Below, one piece after another: positions 31,440-40,127 of a stretch of 64,000 nt of DNA. The position numbers and the translations under genes were made by a program. The DNA is from DATDPM01 sp963841995 (lineage in GTDB: Bacteria > Pseudomonadota > Alphaproteobacteria > DATDPM01), in contig CAWJEX010000008.1 of NCBI GenBank assembly GCA_963841995.1, positions 46,671-110,670 of the forward strand. The letters are read 5' to 3'. Numbering within the stretch: the stretch's first letter is position 1; each line of letters opens with the position of its first letter. The notes beneath the pieces are model-generated. The model ran no database searches and was not told the DNA's origin. It worked only from the letters and a program-made list of their open reading frames with translations.

Positions 31440-32423
31440 CTAACGATGAGGGCGGGCCTTGGTCCGGCGCCAGATACGTTGGCCTTCCAAAAGCTGCCAG
31501 GCGGCGGCGGCCGGAACGCCCAGGACGAGGTCGCGCGCGCGCTTGAGTAGTGAAATGGCGAGCGCCGCCTCCGGGGGTAAGCCGAAGACGGCACCAACCA
31601 CGACGTAGCCGCCTTCCTGAATTCCGGCGCCCCACGGCACGATGAAGGCCGCACTGCGCAAGGCAAAGACCAAACTTTCGATGACAATGGCCTGGGATAG
31701 CGGCAGCGGATGCCCGATGAATTGCAGCGCCACCCAGGTCCCGGCCCCCGCCAAAATCCAAGCCGTAAGATGAATGAGAAAACTGGCGGAAATGCGGCTC
31801 GGGCGGCGATAGAGGGCCACAATCGCTTCGTGGAGATTGGGGCCGCCCGATGCATAATGAAATGACTGCGCGAATCGCTCGACGATGGGATCGACGAGTT
31901 TGAAAAGCCCGGCGCGTTGGGCAATGAAGAATCCCAGCGCAGCGGGAATGGCAAACGCTAAGCCCCAGGCGCCCCAATACAAAATCGGCTCCCCCGGGCG
32001 GTCGAGAAAGAGGAGCAGGAGCCCGATCGCGGTAAAGGCGGCTTGGGCCAGCAATTCGGCCGTCATGTCGACGATCGTGGTCGCGGCGGCAAGGCGGGCG
32101 TCGATCCCGTGAAGGGCGAGCGCGCGCGTACCGGCGATTTCACCGGCACCCGGAATTAGGGCGAAGAGATTGCCGATGCCGTCGCGGATGTACCGGGCCC
32201 AAAGAAAGACGAGGCTTGAGCCGCGCCGCCCATTCTCTGCAATAATCCGCCAGGCGAAACCGCAGGCGGCAACCGGCAAAAGTTGAAATGCCGTGATGGC
32301 GGCCAGGCCGCACCAGCCGGCGGCGAGGAAATCGCTTCCCACCGCGTCGAGGCCGTAATAGGCCACCAAGGCGGTTCCGAGCCCCAAGCCCGCAAGCGCG
32401 GCCAAGAGGAATTTCGCTTTCAC
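31440..32423 (-). CDS. hpnL: Hopanoid-associated membrane protein HpnL
   Basis: 327 residues, mostly hydrophobic, with about eight helices. It belongs to the lysylphosphatidylglycerol synthase transmembrane-like family: ARYIRDGIGNLFALIPGAGE and PWGAGIQEGGYVVVGAVFGL are the family's landmark stretches. Placement between hpnK and hpnN identifies HpnL, a predicted inner-membrane protein of hopanoid biosynthesis loci whose biochemical role is unsettled. It starts 12 bp after the hpnK stop and ends 47 bp before hpnN, so it is part of one operon. Confidence 0.88.
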   Translation of the reverse strand: MKAKFLLAALAGLGLGTALVAYYGLDAVGSDFLAAGWCGLAAITAFQLLPVAACGFAWRIIAENGRRGSSLVFLWARYIRDGIGNLFALIPGAGEIAGTRALALHGIDARLAAATTIVDMTAELLAQAAFTAIGLLLLFLDRPGEPILYWGAWGLAFAIPAALGFFIAQRAGLFKLVDPIVERFAQSFHYASGGPNLHEAIVALYRRPSRISASFLIHLTAWILAGAGTWVALQFIGHPLPLSQAIVIESLVFALRSAAFIVPWGAGIQEGGYVVVGAVFGLPPEAALAISLLKRARDLVLGVPAAAAWQLLEGQRIWRRTKARPHR

Positions 32424-32435
32424 TAAATCTCTCGT

Positions 32436-33305
32436 CTAAGTCCGGTGAGGCGCCGCGAGCGCCGCGAACGGGATGAGCTCGATCCGCAGGCGCTTAACCG
32501 CGGCCACGACCTCCGAATCGACCAGCGCCTCGAATTCTTCGACACAGCGGTAGTCCGGCCGGATCGGAAAGGGGGTGTCCCACCGGCGGGTGGCGGGATG
32601 GCAATAAAGCTCGGAAACGCCGGTGGGCAAATGCTCGAGAAATTTCAGAACGGTCGTGCGGGTCATGGCGCCGCTGTCGTTCAATCCGAATATCCGGTCG
32701 TTGGCGGCGATGCCGACGGATCTCAACCGGCGTTTCAGCGACAAAACCTGCGGCAGGTGGAAAAGCCAGGTCGCGAAACGCCGCTTCAAGCCGCCATCCA
32801 TCGCCCGCCAGGAACTGAGGAACGGCTCATTGGGAACGCGTACGGCGCGGACGTCGAAACGCGCGGCCCGGGCGGCGATGCTCGCCGCGACGCTGGGATG
32901 AAGATGGAAATGATGGTGCCCGTTGACGTGATCGAGGGGCAAGCCCGTGCGCCGGAAGGCTTCGAATTGGGACTCGACTTCGGAATCCATTTGCGCCCGC
33001 GTCTCCGAACGAAGAAAGATTTCGGCACCTTTACGGAACAGGTCGCGAGAGAACAGGCCGTCGGGTTCAAGCAAGTCCGGAACATCTTCGATAGGAGAAA
33101 GCGGCTGGCCGTCGACAAGAACCAAATGAAGACCGACACCGAGTTTCGGCATGCGGCGGGCGCGGTTCACGGCATCTTCCGCGGCGGGCGCGCCGACCAT
33201 CAAGCTCGCGGCAGTAAGGATTCCACGTCTGTGCGCTTCTTCAACCGCTTCATTGACGGGAATGGAAAGGCCGAAATCATCGGCCGTGACGATTAGGCGT
33301 TTCAC
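32436..33305 (-). CDS. hpnK: HpnK, YdjC-family deacetylase of hopanoid synthesis
   Basis: 289 residues. YdjC-like carbohydrate deacetylase marks are visible: LIVTADDFGLSIPVNEA with the metal-binding DD at the N terminus, and the His cluster VNGHHHFHLHPSVA around residue 125. ELYCHPATRRWDTPF lies near the C terminus. In Burkholderia the homologue removes the acetyl group from N-acetylglucosaminyl-bacteriohopanetetrol made by HpnI, giving glucosaminyl-BHT. It follows hpnI after 9 bp. A long plus-strand frame over the same bases is a shadow. Confidence 0.92.
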   Translation of the reverse strand: MKRLIVTADDFGLSIPVNEAVEEAHRRGILTAASLMVGAPAAEDAVNRARRMPKLGVGLHLVLVDGQPLSPIEDVPDLLEPDGLFSRDLFRKGAEIFLRSETRAQMDSEVESQFEAFRRTGLPLDHVNGHHHFHLHPSVAASIAARAARFDVRAVRVPNEPFLSSWRAMDGGLKRRFATWLFHLPQVLSLKRRLRSVGIAANDRIFGLNDSGAMTRTTVLKFLEHLPTGVSELYCHPATRRWDTPFPIRPDYRCVEEFEALVDSEVVAAVKRLRIELIPFAALAAPHRT

Positions 33306-33314
33306 GCAGACGCC

Positions 33315-34472
33315 TTACGGTCCGCCGTCTTCGGCAACCGACATGCTGTAATCGCCGTCAATGACCAGCCGGTGCTTGCCCCAGCGCACGGTCTTGGCGA
33401 AGAAACTCGCCAGCCAAACGCCGCAGGTCAAGCATTCGCGCGCCGGAACCAGCCAGGGCTGCGGGTGCCCCGCTATCGGAATCCGCGCTCGTACGAGGTG
33501 ATGCAAGACGATGCGCAAGGCTACTATGGTGGCAATAAGCGCTCCGCCCAGCAGGGTCGGATAGGGAAGCATCAGGAGAAGAGCGGAAAGCGGCAGCGAA
33601 TGTGTCACCACCGACAGCCCGTGATCGAAGGGGCGGCAGGCGCGCACCGCGCGGTTCCAGCGCAGCTCATGACGGAACAACGATCCGAGATGCGGCTCGG
33701 AGACGATCGTCTCGACTACACAAGGCGCCAAGGCGATGCGATAGCCGTGGCGGTTCAGCTTCTTGCCGAAGACGTAATCCTGAGCGACCGCGGACCCCAT
33801 CGCCGCGAACCCGCCGATCGAATCGAGGGAATCCCGGGTGACCGCGATCGCAGCGCCATAGCAGATATCGATTTCGCGCATGCCGAGATCGACCAGGGCG
33901 GACGGAATGAACCAATCGTTGATCGCCAAAGCGCCGAGCTGCGACGGCAAACCGTTTTCGGCCGCCGCCTTATAGATGCAGGTAACGCCGCCGACTGCCG
34001 AATCCTCCAGCGGCTCGACGACGGTGGCCAAAAAGTCGCGTTCGACCTTGATGTCGCTGTCCACCATCACGATGACGTCGTACTTGGCGGACGGATACAT
34101 GTTGGCGAGATTGCAGTTCTTCGGGTTGGCCCCGATCCTATAACCGTCGATGACGAGCTCGAGGTTGCGGCCGGGAAATTCGGCGACAATGCGCTCGATG
34201 ACGGGCCGTGCCGGGTCGTCGGGGGAATGCAAACCGAACAGCACCTGGTAGACAGGGTAGTCTTGATCGCAGACCGAGCGCAGACACTCATAGAGTTTTG
34301 GCTGCAGGCCGTGCGCGGGAACGAGAACACTCACCGGCGGCCGGAACGATCCGCCGCCGTTGCGCAGCTTGAACCGCGCCACCGCCCTCAGTGCCAGGAT
34401 CTGATAGGCGATGGCGGCGAGCGCCAGAAAAATCCCCGGAAGGCCGGGACTATTGAAATGCAAGAAAAACAT
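33315..34472 (-). CDS. hpnI: HpnI, hopanoid glycosyltransferase (family 2, ceramide glucosyltransferase-like)
   Basis: 385 residues. An N-terminal helix, then a GT-A fold: PVSVLVPAHGLQPKLYECLR, the metal-binding VIVMVDSDIKVERDFL, the third Asp in GSAVAQDYVFGKKLNRHGY, and the acceptor motif FRHELRWNRAVRAC (H..RW). Hydrophobic C-terminal helices anchor it in the membrane. HpnI transfers N-acetylglucosamine to bacteriohopanetetrol. It is the first gene of hpnI-K-L-N. hpnJ, the radical SAM enzyme that makes the cyclitol ether, is not in this cluster. Confidence 0.92.
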   Translation of the reverse strand: MFFLHFNSPGLPGIFLALAAIAYQILALRAVARFKLRNGGGSFRPPVSVLVPAHGLQPKLYECLRSVCDQDYPVYQVLFGLHSPDDPARPVIERIVAEFPGRNLELVIDGYRIGANPKNCNLANMYPSAKYDVIVMVDSDIKVERDFLATVVEPLEDSAVGGVTCIYKAAAENGLPSQLGALAINDWFIPSALVDLGMREIDICYGAAIAVTRDSLDSIGGFAAMGSAVAQDYVFGKKLNRHGYRIALAPCVVETIVSEPHLGSLFRHELRWNRAVRACRPFDHGLSVVTHSLPLSALLLMLPYPTLLGGALIATIVALRIVLHHLVRARIPIAGHPQPWLVPARECLTCGVWLASFFAKTVRWGKHRLVIDGDYSMSVAEDGGP

Positions 34473-34979
34473 GGCGATTTAGCGCATAGTCTCAGGCAGC
34501 GGATAAAAACTAAAGCAACGGGATAAGGACACGCAAAGATTATTTCCGCTCTCAGGGCGGCCCTCGAACAAAAATGCGAACAAAAGGCCGTAATGAATAC
34601 TTGGCTGGGGGACCTGGATTCCCAAATTCGCCAGAAAAATCAAGGATTTCCGCGGTACCGAACACCGGATATCAGGGATTGTGCCGCACTCCGGGGCACC
34701 AGGTCCAGGGTGATAAACCCGGAATCGTGGGGGTGCAGCAGCCCCTCCCATGAGGGGACAGCGGGGCCAAAATGCGGTCAGCGACCCGCAGGAAATAACC
34801 GGCCCACTCATGCGACGTTCTTGGGCGTCGAAGTCTGCTTTTGGGATGGGGCCACTGCATGAGAGATGAAGAAGGTTCCTAGGAGTCGGCAACTAGGCAC
34901 TCATCTCGTTGTGTGCGCGGCCAGCTTCTTGCTCCTTACCGACAGCCGCGCCCGCTTCGAGATGCGGCAAGAACAGCGG
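34473..34979. other. 507-bp intergenic region with no gene seen
   Basis: Upstream of hpnI. Open frames here have no coding character. A stretch around 34660-34790 has stop codons in all plausible frames. The hpnI promoter should lie at its left edge, but no strong -35/-10 pair is evident. Confidence 0.5.
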
Positions 34980-36179
34980 TTAACTTTGCACCATTTCTAT
35001 AGCCAACCTTGCCACATGCTGCCCGATGGGAATTGCCGATGTCGCCGCCGGTGACGGTGCATTACAAACGTGAACCGAATGTGCCGTGCGTCGTATCAAA
35101 AAGTCATGCAACAATTTTCCATCCCGCGTAACGGCCTGAGCGCGAACACCACTGGGATGCGGCAGCATATCTTCGATCGTTAGCTCGGGGCAAAAGCGCC
35201 GGCACAGGGCGAGATAGCGATGGCGATTCCACGAGTTCAGAAGCTCCGTAGCGCCCGCGCGCGGATGCCGGGCCAATAAACGCCAGAAACCAGGAAACGC
35301 CAATATTTCTGCCATATCACGGAGCTTGAAATCTCGTCCTCGATAACCTTCGCGCGCCAAGCTCAGCACGGCATTCGGGCCGACCGTGACGTAGCCGCCG
35401 ATCATCCGTGTCAGGTGGACCCCAAGAAAAGGCAACGCAGGATCCGGAATCGGATAGATCAAATGCCGAATAATTCGATCCTTGTCAGGCGGGAGCCGAC
35501 AGTATTCGCCACGGAACGGCACAATCTGGAAATCTGTTTCAATTCCGCATAGTCGAGCCAGACGATCAGCCATGAGTCCGGCACAACCGACAAGAACCCG
35601 TGCACTGTAATCGCCCTGGGTTGTCTCCACGACAACGCCGCGCGACCCCTCTCGCACGCCAGTTAGCGTCGTGTTAATCGAAATTTTTCCGCCAGCGCTT
35701 TGGACCGATGTCGCCATTTCGCGCGCGATCGCAGCATATTCCACGATACCGGTGGTTGGGACAAGGAGCGCGCCGAGACCGCTAATGCGCGGTTCGCGCC
35801 GCTTTAACTCGGCTGCGTCGAGGCGCTCCAAATTTAGCCCGTTAGCCTGGGCTCTTTGCTCTAGAGCGCCCATACGCGCCAATTCTACGTCGTTCGTCGC
35901 GACCAGAAGTTTTCCGCATTGCTCAAATGGAATGCCACGTTCTTGGCAGAAGCCGACCGTCGCCATCATGCCATCTCGGCAGAAGCGCGCCTTCAAACTC
36001 CCCGGCTCGTAATAAACACCAGAGTGAACGACACCGCTGTTGTGAGATGTCTGGTGTCTTGCCAGTCCATCTTCTTTTTCGAGTACCATAAGTGCGGCGC
36101 CAGGCCGCTGCTTAAGGATCTGCATCGCGACCGACAGACCAATTATGCCCCCGCCAACAATGAGATAGTTGAGCTGCAT
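34980..36179 (-). CDS. lhgO: L-2-hydroxyglutarate oxidase LhgO
   Basis: 399 residues. The FAD-binding start is NYLIVGGGIIGLSVAMQIL, followed by the family stretch TSHNSGVVHSGVYYEPGSLK and ARFCRDGMMATVGFCQERGI. PFRGEYCRLPPDK and YVTVGPNAVLSLAREGY are typical of LhgO/L2HGDH. The C-terminal part VRAQAVTRDGKLLHDF also matches. The enzyme oxidises L-2-hydroxyglutarate to 2-oxoglutarate and passes electrons to the quinone pool. It is monocistronic here, with somewhat lower GC than the hopanoid genes. Confidence 0.92.
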   Translation of the reverse strand: MQLNYLIVGGGIIGLSVAMQILKQRPGAALMVLEKEDGLARHQTSHNSGVVHSGVYYEPGSLKARFCRDGMMATVGFCQERGIPFEQCGKLLVATNDVELARMGALEQRAQANGLNLERLDAAELKRREPRISGLGALLVPTTGIVEYAAIAREMATSVQSAGGKISINTTLTGVREGSRGVVVETTQGDYSARVLVGCAGLMADRLARLCGIETDFQIVPFRGEYCRLPPDKDRIIRHLIYPIPDPALPFLGVHLTRMIGGYVTVGPNAVLSLAREGYRGRDFKLRDMAEILAFPGFWRLLARHPRAGATELLNSWNRHRYLALCRRFCPELTIEDMLPHPSGVRAQAVTRDGKLLHDFLIRRTAHSVHVCNAPSPAATSAIPIGQHVARLAIEMVQS

Positions 36180-36745
36180 TTTATCGCTTGAATTCTTGCC
36201 TTTTTTCTCGCCGCTGACTTGGCCTATCTATATTAAAGCAATCCAAATCGTATTGCGGGCATGATGAAAATCTACCGCGCCGCGAGGTGCCGGTCTTTCC
36301 CCGAGTTGCCGTGACCATGCGGCGTCGTGATGTTGTGCGTGTCGGAAAGCAGATTCGGCAATACTGTTGATGGAGTCCGCCGATGACGAAGGGTGACTTA
36401 ACCCCGCCCGTTATAAGGGCGACGGAACCAAAGCGCTGTCACCGACTCGCCGAGAATTTCCTGGCGCCAGTGGTCCAAAGTCGCGATCAACGTGATGGCA
36501 ATGCCGAGCCTCCCTTGAGCCTTGACAAGATCACGCCCGCGGCCTCGGGCAAAGAGTGTGAATACGCATCCAACGGTGACCCCATTCCAAAGCGACGCAG
36601 GTCATTGATTGATCTTGTGAATCGATTTCCCGCGGCGGGTCACGTTTCGCGCGAAGGATGATCCCGTTCGATTCTCATATTTTGAACGAAAGCAATTGCT
36701 GGATGATTTTGGGGGTGGGGTCAATGTTGCGCGCGTATTTACACC
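36180..36745. other. 566-bp region without a supported gene
   Basis: A plus-strand open frame at 36383-36661 (92 codons) has no ribosome site and a composition unlike a folded protein. I see no RNA gene or repeat. Confidence 0.45.
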
Positions 36746-37261
36746 TTAATCTTCACCGCTCAGCGACTTCATCGCATCTGCCACAGTCACCATGAGCGTC
36801 ATGGGATCAACCGGCGAGGCTACAAACCCGTATTTCTCGTAGAACCGCTTTGCCCGCTCCGAAATTGCATGCAGCAGAATCGCCCTAATCCCCGCAATCT
36901 CTGCCGCTTGCAAGGTCCGCACCACGGCATCACGCAACAATCCCGGCCCGATCCCACGCCCTTGAAAGGCTCTGTCAACTGCGAGCCGCCCGATCACTAT
37001 CACCGGCAAGGGGCCTGGCATGTTTCGTTTTACCCGCCCCGGCGCGTCACTATGCGCTACGGCGCCTACGGCCAAAGCGTAGTAACCGACCACGCGCTTT
37101 CCGACGGGCACAACATAGGTCCGCGACGCCCCGTTTTCCTCGTTTTGAAGCGCGCGGCGGCGCAGCCAATCATCCAACATGAACTCGCCCGAATCGAACG
37201 ACTCTAGATCGAGCCCCGCACGCAATTTCTCCGGCAGACTTATATCATCGTCGCCGCTCAT
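36746..37261 (-). CDS. GNAT-family toxin, TacT-like
   Basis: 171 residues. The GNAT fold has LESFDSGEFMLDDWLRRRA at the start, YYALAVGAVAHSD, then the acetyl-CoA loop region VIGRLAVDRAFQGRGIGPGL (Q/RxxGxG/A) and AILLHAISERAKRFYEKYGF near the end. Paired with a DUF1778 gene overlapping by four bases (ATGA), it is a type II toxin of the TacT/AtaT class, which acetylates aminoacyl-tRNA and stops translation. Function is inferred from family and pairing. Confidence 0.9.
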   Translation of the reverse strand: MSGDDDISLPEKLRAGLDLESFDSGEFMLDDWLRRRALQNEENGASRTYVVPVGKRVVGYYALAVGAVAHSDAPGRVKRNMPGPLPVIVIGRLAVDRAFQGRGIGPGLLRDAVVRTLQAAEIAGIRAILLHAISERAKRFYEKYGFVASPVDPMTLMVTVADAMKSLSGED

Positions 37262-37551
37262 TTATCCCACGGCGCTTTCATTTTAAGCAGGCGCCGCAAT
37301 TTGGGATTACTTGCCGGCGGCTTGTCCAACATCGCCGCAAACCGCTTGAACGCCGGCGCGTCCAACACGAAATACCGACGATCCAAAAGAACGGCTTCCG
37401 CCTCACGGCAAGCCGTTTCCAGCATAAAATCAGAGCGATTCCGGCCAAGCGCCGCCGCCGCCCGGTCAATTAGCGCCTTTTGAATTTGGCTGGCGCGAAG
37501 ATTAATAGTTTCACCGCGCGCCGGCCGATCCTTGGTTTCTATCCTGGCCAT
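37258..37551 (-). CDS. DUF1778 antitoxin, TacA-like
   Basis: 97 residues from the ATG at 37551, preceded by GGAGG; seven upstream codons are excluded. The ribbon-helix-helix N-terminal part is ETINLRASQIQKALIDRAAA followed by GRNRSDFMLETACREAE. The C-terminal part FVLDAPAFKRFAAMLDKPPA binds and neutralises the acetyltransferase in this family. Its stop codon overlaps the toxin start. The promoter region contains two palindromes that suit autorepression. Confidence 0.9.
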   Translation of the reverse strand: MARIETKDRPARGETINLRASQIQKALIDRAAAALGRNRSDFMLETACREAEAVLLDRRYFVLDAPAFKRFAAMLDKPPASNPKLRRLLKMKAPWDK

Positions 37552-37561
37552 GAGACCTCCG

Positions 37562-37592
37562 CGTATATACAAAGAATATACAGGTACGTACC
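37562..37592. promoter_or_regulatory. Operator palindromes of the TacA/TacT-like operon
   Basis: GTATAT (37562-37567) and ATATAC (37575-37580) form an inverted repeat with a 7-base spacer. Immediately next to it, AGGTACGTACCT (37581-37592) is a perfect 12-base palindrome. Both lie 10-41 bp upstream of the antitoxin start, where ribbon-helix-helix antitoxins bind. Confidence 0.62.
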
Positions 37593-38164
37593 TACAATGT
37601 CAATACAGTACGCTTATCATCCGGAGACGCAAGGCTGATGAGATGGTCGATCTCATATTGGCCCGGCCGAGGCTGGCGGATACCGTATTCGAGATAGATG
37701 CGCCGCTTCACGGTACCCGTGACATGCCGGACGGAATGCGCGAGCCCGGCTGACAGATTTGCTCCTTGCCGACGTCGACGACACCTGGACTAAGATCCGA
37801 AGGAAGATCCGCAGCGCCAATCGGCAATGCAAACAAAATTGCGGCCGCGAATGCGCGACAGATACGAGATTTGATCATTGATTGCACACTGGCTGATTGG
37901 CGCAGGAATGGGCGGATCGGGCCCTGGTGGAGGACAAGATCGAAAAGATTCTTTAATCAAGTGGTGAGGGAGCCTCCTCCCGAGGTTTCCGATTCACCGG
38001 CGGACGCGCGATGCCGCGGTCAATCGAGACAGTGGTGCCTTGTTCGGAATTTGATCAAATCGAACACCGTGTCATCCGGCGCGAAATTGTGTACGCGCCG
38101 CATCATACGATCGGCCCGTCCATGATTGGTTCTCTTTGACTAACGCGCGGCACTTTATCGTGCA
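37593..38164. other. Region without a supported gene
   Basis: Short open frames only, none with a ribosome site and protein-like composition. The region runs from the toxin-antitoxin promoter to the IS630 remnant and probably contains debris of earlier insertions. Confidence 0.4.
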
Positions 38165-38287
38165 GCGCGCGCCATCGAAGCCGTCTGTGCCGGCATCGGC
38201 CAACTCCTCGACGCCTTCACACCACAGGAGTGCGCCAACTACTTCAGAAACGCAGGCTATGGGCTAACCTGAAATCATCCCGCTCTA
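38165..38287 (+). mobile_element. Right-end remnant of an IS630 copy
   Basis: About 120 bp nearly identical to the last 120 bp of the complete element at 27.7-28.7 kb: the last 35 or so codons of the transposase (IEAVCAGIGQLLDAFTPQE and YFRNAGYGLT), the right inverted repeat and the TA at 38286-38287. The rest of the element is missing. Confidence 0.9.
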
Positions 38288-38664
38288 GGACCTTCGTATT
38301 CGACACAGTTAACCTCCCCACAGGCCCGCCGGATCGCGCGAGGTGCCAAGTCCGCCCCTGGGCATCATGCTTTGTCTTTGGCGGCGTCTTTCTGCCAATT
38401 CGACTCGCGCAAATTTTTTGCTTAGGCCAGGTGTAAGGCCTTTTGCACAGTCTTGGACTGTCCTTGTCGGAAACCCGATCCGGCTGACACGATAGCCGCG
38501 ATGGGGTTCCGATAGGCATAGGCGGTCAAGCGGGGAGGAGTCCGCGCTGACGACTACCTATCCCCGTCTGAGCGGCCGCGGTTGGCGAACGCTCCCCGGC
38601 CCGCATCTTGCCGCGCTGGGTAGCATCACTGTTAACTACGTGTTGCGAATTGCCGAGGCCTGGG

Positions 38665-39123
38665 ATGGCGAAGCACAGCGCCGGCCTACTTCTCTATCGT
38701 TGGTCCATCGGGCGGCTGGAGGTCTTTCTGGTGCACCCCGGTGGGCCGTTCTGGGTGCGCCGGGACACGGGCGCCTGGTCGATCCCGAAAGGCGAAGTCG
38801 ATCCTAGCGAGGATGCGCTTGCCGCGGCCAAGCGCGAATTCACCGAAGAAACCGGCCTAGGCGTCAAGGGCGAATTCCTCGCGCTCGCGCCGCTCAAGCA
38901 GCCGAGCGGAAAAATCGTGCACGCCTGGGCCGTGGAGGCGGACTGCGATGCCGCCGCGATCCGAAGCAATACCTTCACGATGGAATGGCCGCCCCGCTCC
39001 GGAAAAATGCAACAGGTCGCCGAGGTTGATCGCGCCGAATGGTTCGATATTGAAACCGCGCGCCGCAAATTACACCGCGGCCAGATCGGATTCCTGGACG
39101 AGCTCGAACGGCGCCTCTGTTAA
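38665..39123 (+). CDS. Nudix hydrolase
   Basis: 152 residues from the ATG at 38665; an earlier in-frame start at 38608 is less family-like. The Nudix box is complete, starting GEVDPSEDALAAAKREFTEE and continuing TGL (G-x5-E-x7-RE-U-x-EE-x-GU). The N-terminal AGLLLYRWSIGRLEVFLVHP and WSIPKGE are typical of the Nudix group similar to diadenosine polyphosphate or NTP pyrophosphatases with histidine-rich substrates. The substrate cannot be fixed. It is convergent with the SPFH gene. Confidence 0.9.
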   Translation: MAKHSAGLLLYRWSIGRLEVFLVHPGGPFWVRRDTGAWSIPKGEVDPSEDALAAAKREFTEETGLGVKGEFLALAPLKQPSGKIVHAWAVEADCDAAAIRSNTFTMEWPPRSGKMQQVAEVDRAEWFDIETARRKLHRGQIGFLDELERRLC

Positions 39124-39191
39124 AGGAGCGACGACGCCTCGCCCTCCGAAGCAGGACTGCGGCCGGTACGGGACGCCACGCAGTGGTCCGA

Positions 39192-40127
39192 TTACGGTTT
39201 CGCCGGGGCAGAGCCAGACCACGGACCCGGCGCACCGCCCGGCGCGCGTTCTTGACCCAAGGTCGCGGTCAACGCCGTTACCCCGGCGAGGCCGCCGAGC
39301 TGCATCGTTTCGACTGCCGTGCTCGGCACGATAACGATCGTGGCGTTGTTTTTCTTCAATCCCTCATAGAGCATGTTCATTGCCCGCAAATGAAAGGCGG
39401 TCGGATTATTCGCGTAGGTCTTCGCCGCCTCGCCGAATTTCTCTGCAACCTGGCGCTCTGAATCGCCGAGGATGATGCGCGCCTGACGTTCGCGCTCCGC
39501 CTGCGCCTGCATCGACATCGCGTCTTCTAGAGCCGGAGGGATCAGCACATCCTTGACCTCCACCGAAATGACATTAATGCCCCAGGGCTCGGTCCGCACA
39601 TCGATGATCTTCTGCAGCTCGTTGCTGATCTTTTCCCGGCCTTCCAGCATGTCCGAAAGCATAGTCTTGCCGATGACATCGCGAAGCGCGGTCTGCGAGG
39701 CCCAATTGATGGCGCTCTCGTAGTCGGCAACGTCGAGCGCCGCCCTCTTCGGGTCGACGACCTTCCAGAACAGTACGGCATCGACATCCACCGGCACCGT
39801 GTCCTTGGTGAGCGTCTTTTCCGCCTTGAACGCATTCGTAATCACGCGGGTGTCGATCCAATAGGGGACGGTCTCGATGATTGGAATGATGAAAAACAAG
39901 CCTGGGCCCTCGAGGGAGCGGAAGCGGCCGAGCCGCAGCACCACAACCCGCTCCCACTGATCCGCAACCTTGACGGAATAGGAGACTATGAAGGCAATGA
40001 TCGCGGAACCGACGGCGATTGACACGCTTTCGCCGTAATCGATTGCCAAGGTTGAATAGGCCAAGGCCAAGCCGATGCCGAGAATGACGATGAAGATCAA
40101 TCCTGGCAGAGAGCTGGGTTTTCTCAT
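39192..40127 (-). CDS. SPFH/Band 7 family protein (slipin/stomatin-like)
   Basis: 311 residues. Two N-terminal hydrophobic segments (LIFIVILGIGLALAYSTLAI and IAVGSAIIAFIVSYSV) are followed by the Band 7 domain: WERVVVLRLGRFRSLEGPGL, DTRVITNAFKAEKTLTKDTV, VDAVLFWKVVDP and GINVISVEVKDVLIPPALE. A coiled-coil stretch with QAEREROA-like repeats follows (QAQAERERQARIILGDSERQ). Such proteins scaffold membrane microdomains and often pair with an NfeD protease, which is not present next door. A hopanoid-rich membrane would suit such domains. Confidence 0.9.
   Translation of the reverse strand: MRKPSSLPGLIFIVILGIGLALAYSTLAIDYGESVSIAVGSAIIAFIVSYSVKVADQWERVVVLRLGRFRSLEGPGLFFIIPIIETVPYWIDTRVITNAFKAEKTLTKDTVPVDVDAVLFWKVVDPKRAALDVADYESAINWASQTALRDVIGKTMLSDMLEGREKISNELQKIIDVRTEPWGINVISVEVKDVLIPPALEDAMSMQAQAERERQARIILGDSERQVAEKFGEAAKTYANNPTAFHLRAMNMLYEGLKKNNATIVIVPSTAVETMQLGGLAGVTALTATLGQERAPGGAPGPWSGSAPAKP

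Noticed and set aside
33372..34526. 384-codon plus-strand open frame opposite hpnI
   Set aside because: Antisense shadow; hpnI motifs are complete on the other strand.
34660..34800. Possible structured RNA upstream of hpnI
   Set aside because: Only short GC-rich pairings were found by eye, with no recognisable riboswitch or ncRNA pattern.
36383..36661. 92-codon plus-strand gene
   Set aside because: No ribosome site and no ordered composition; probably chance.
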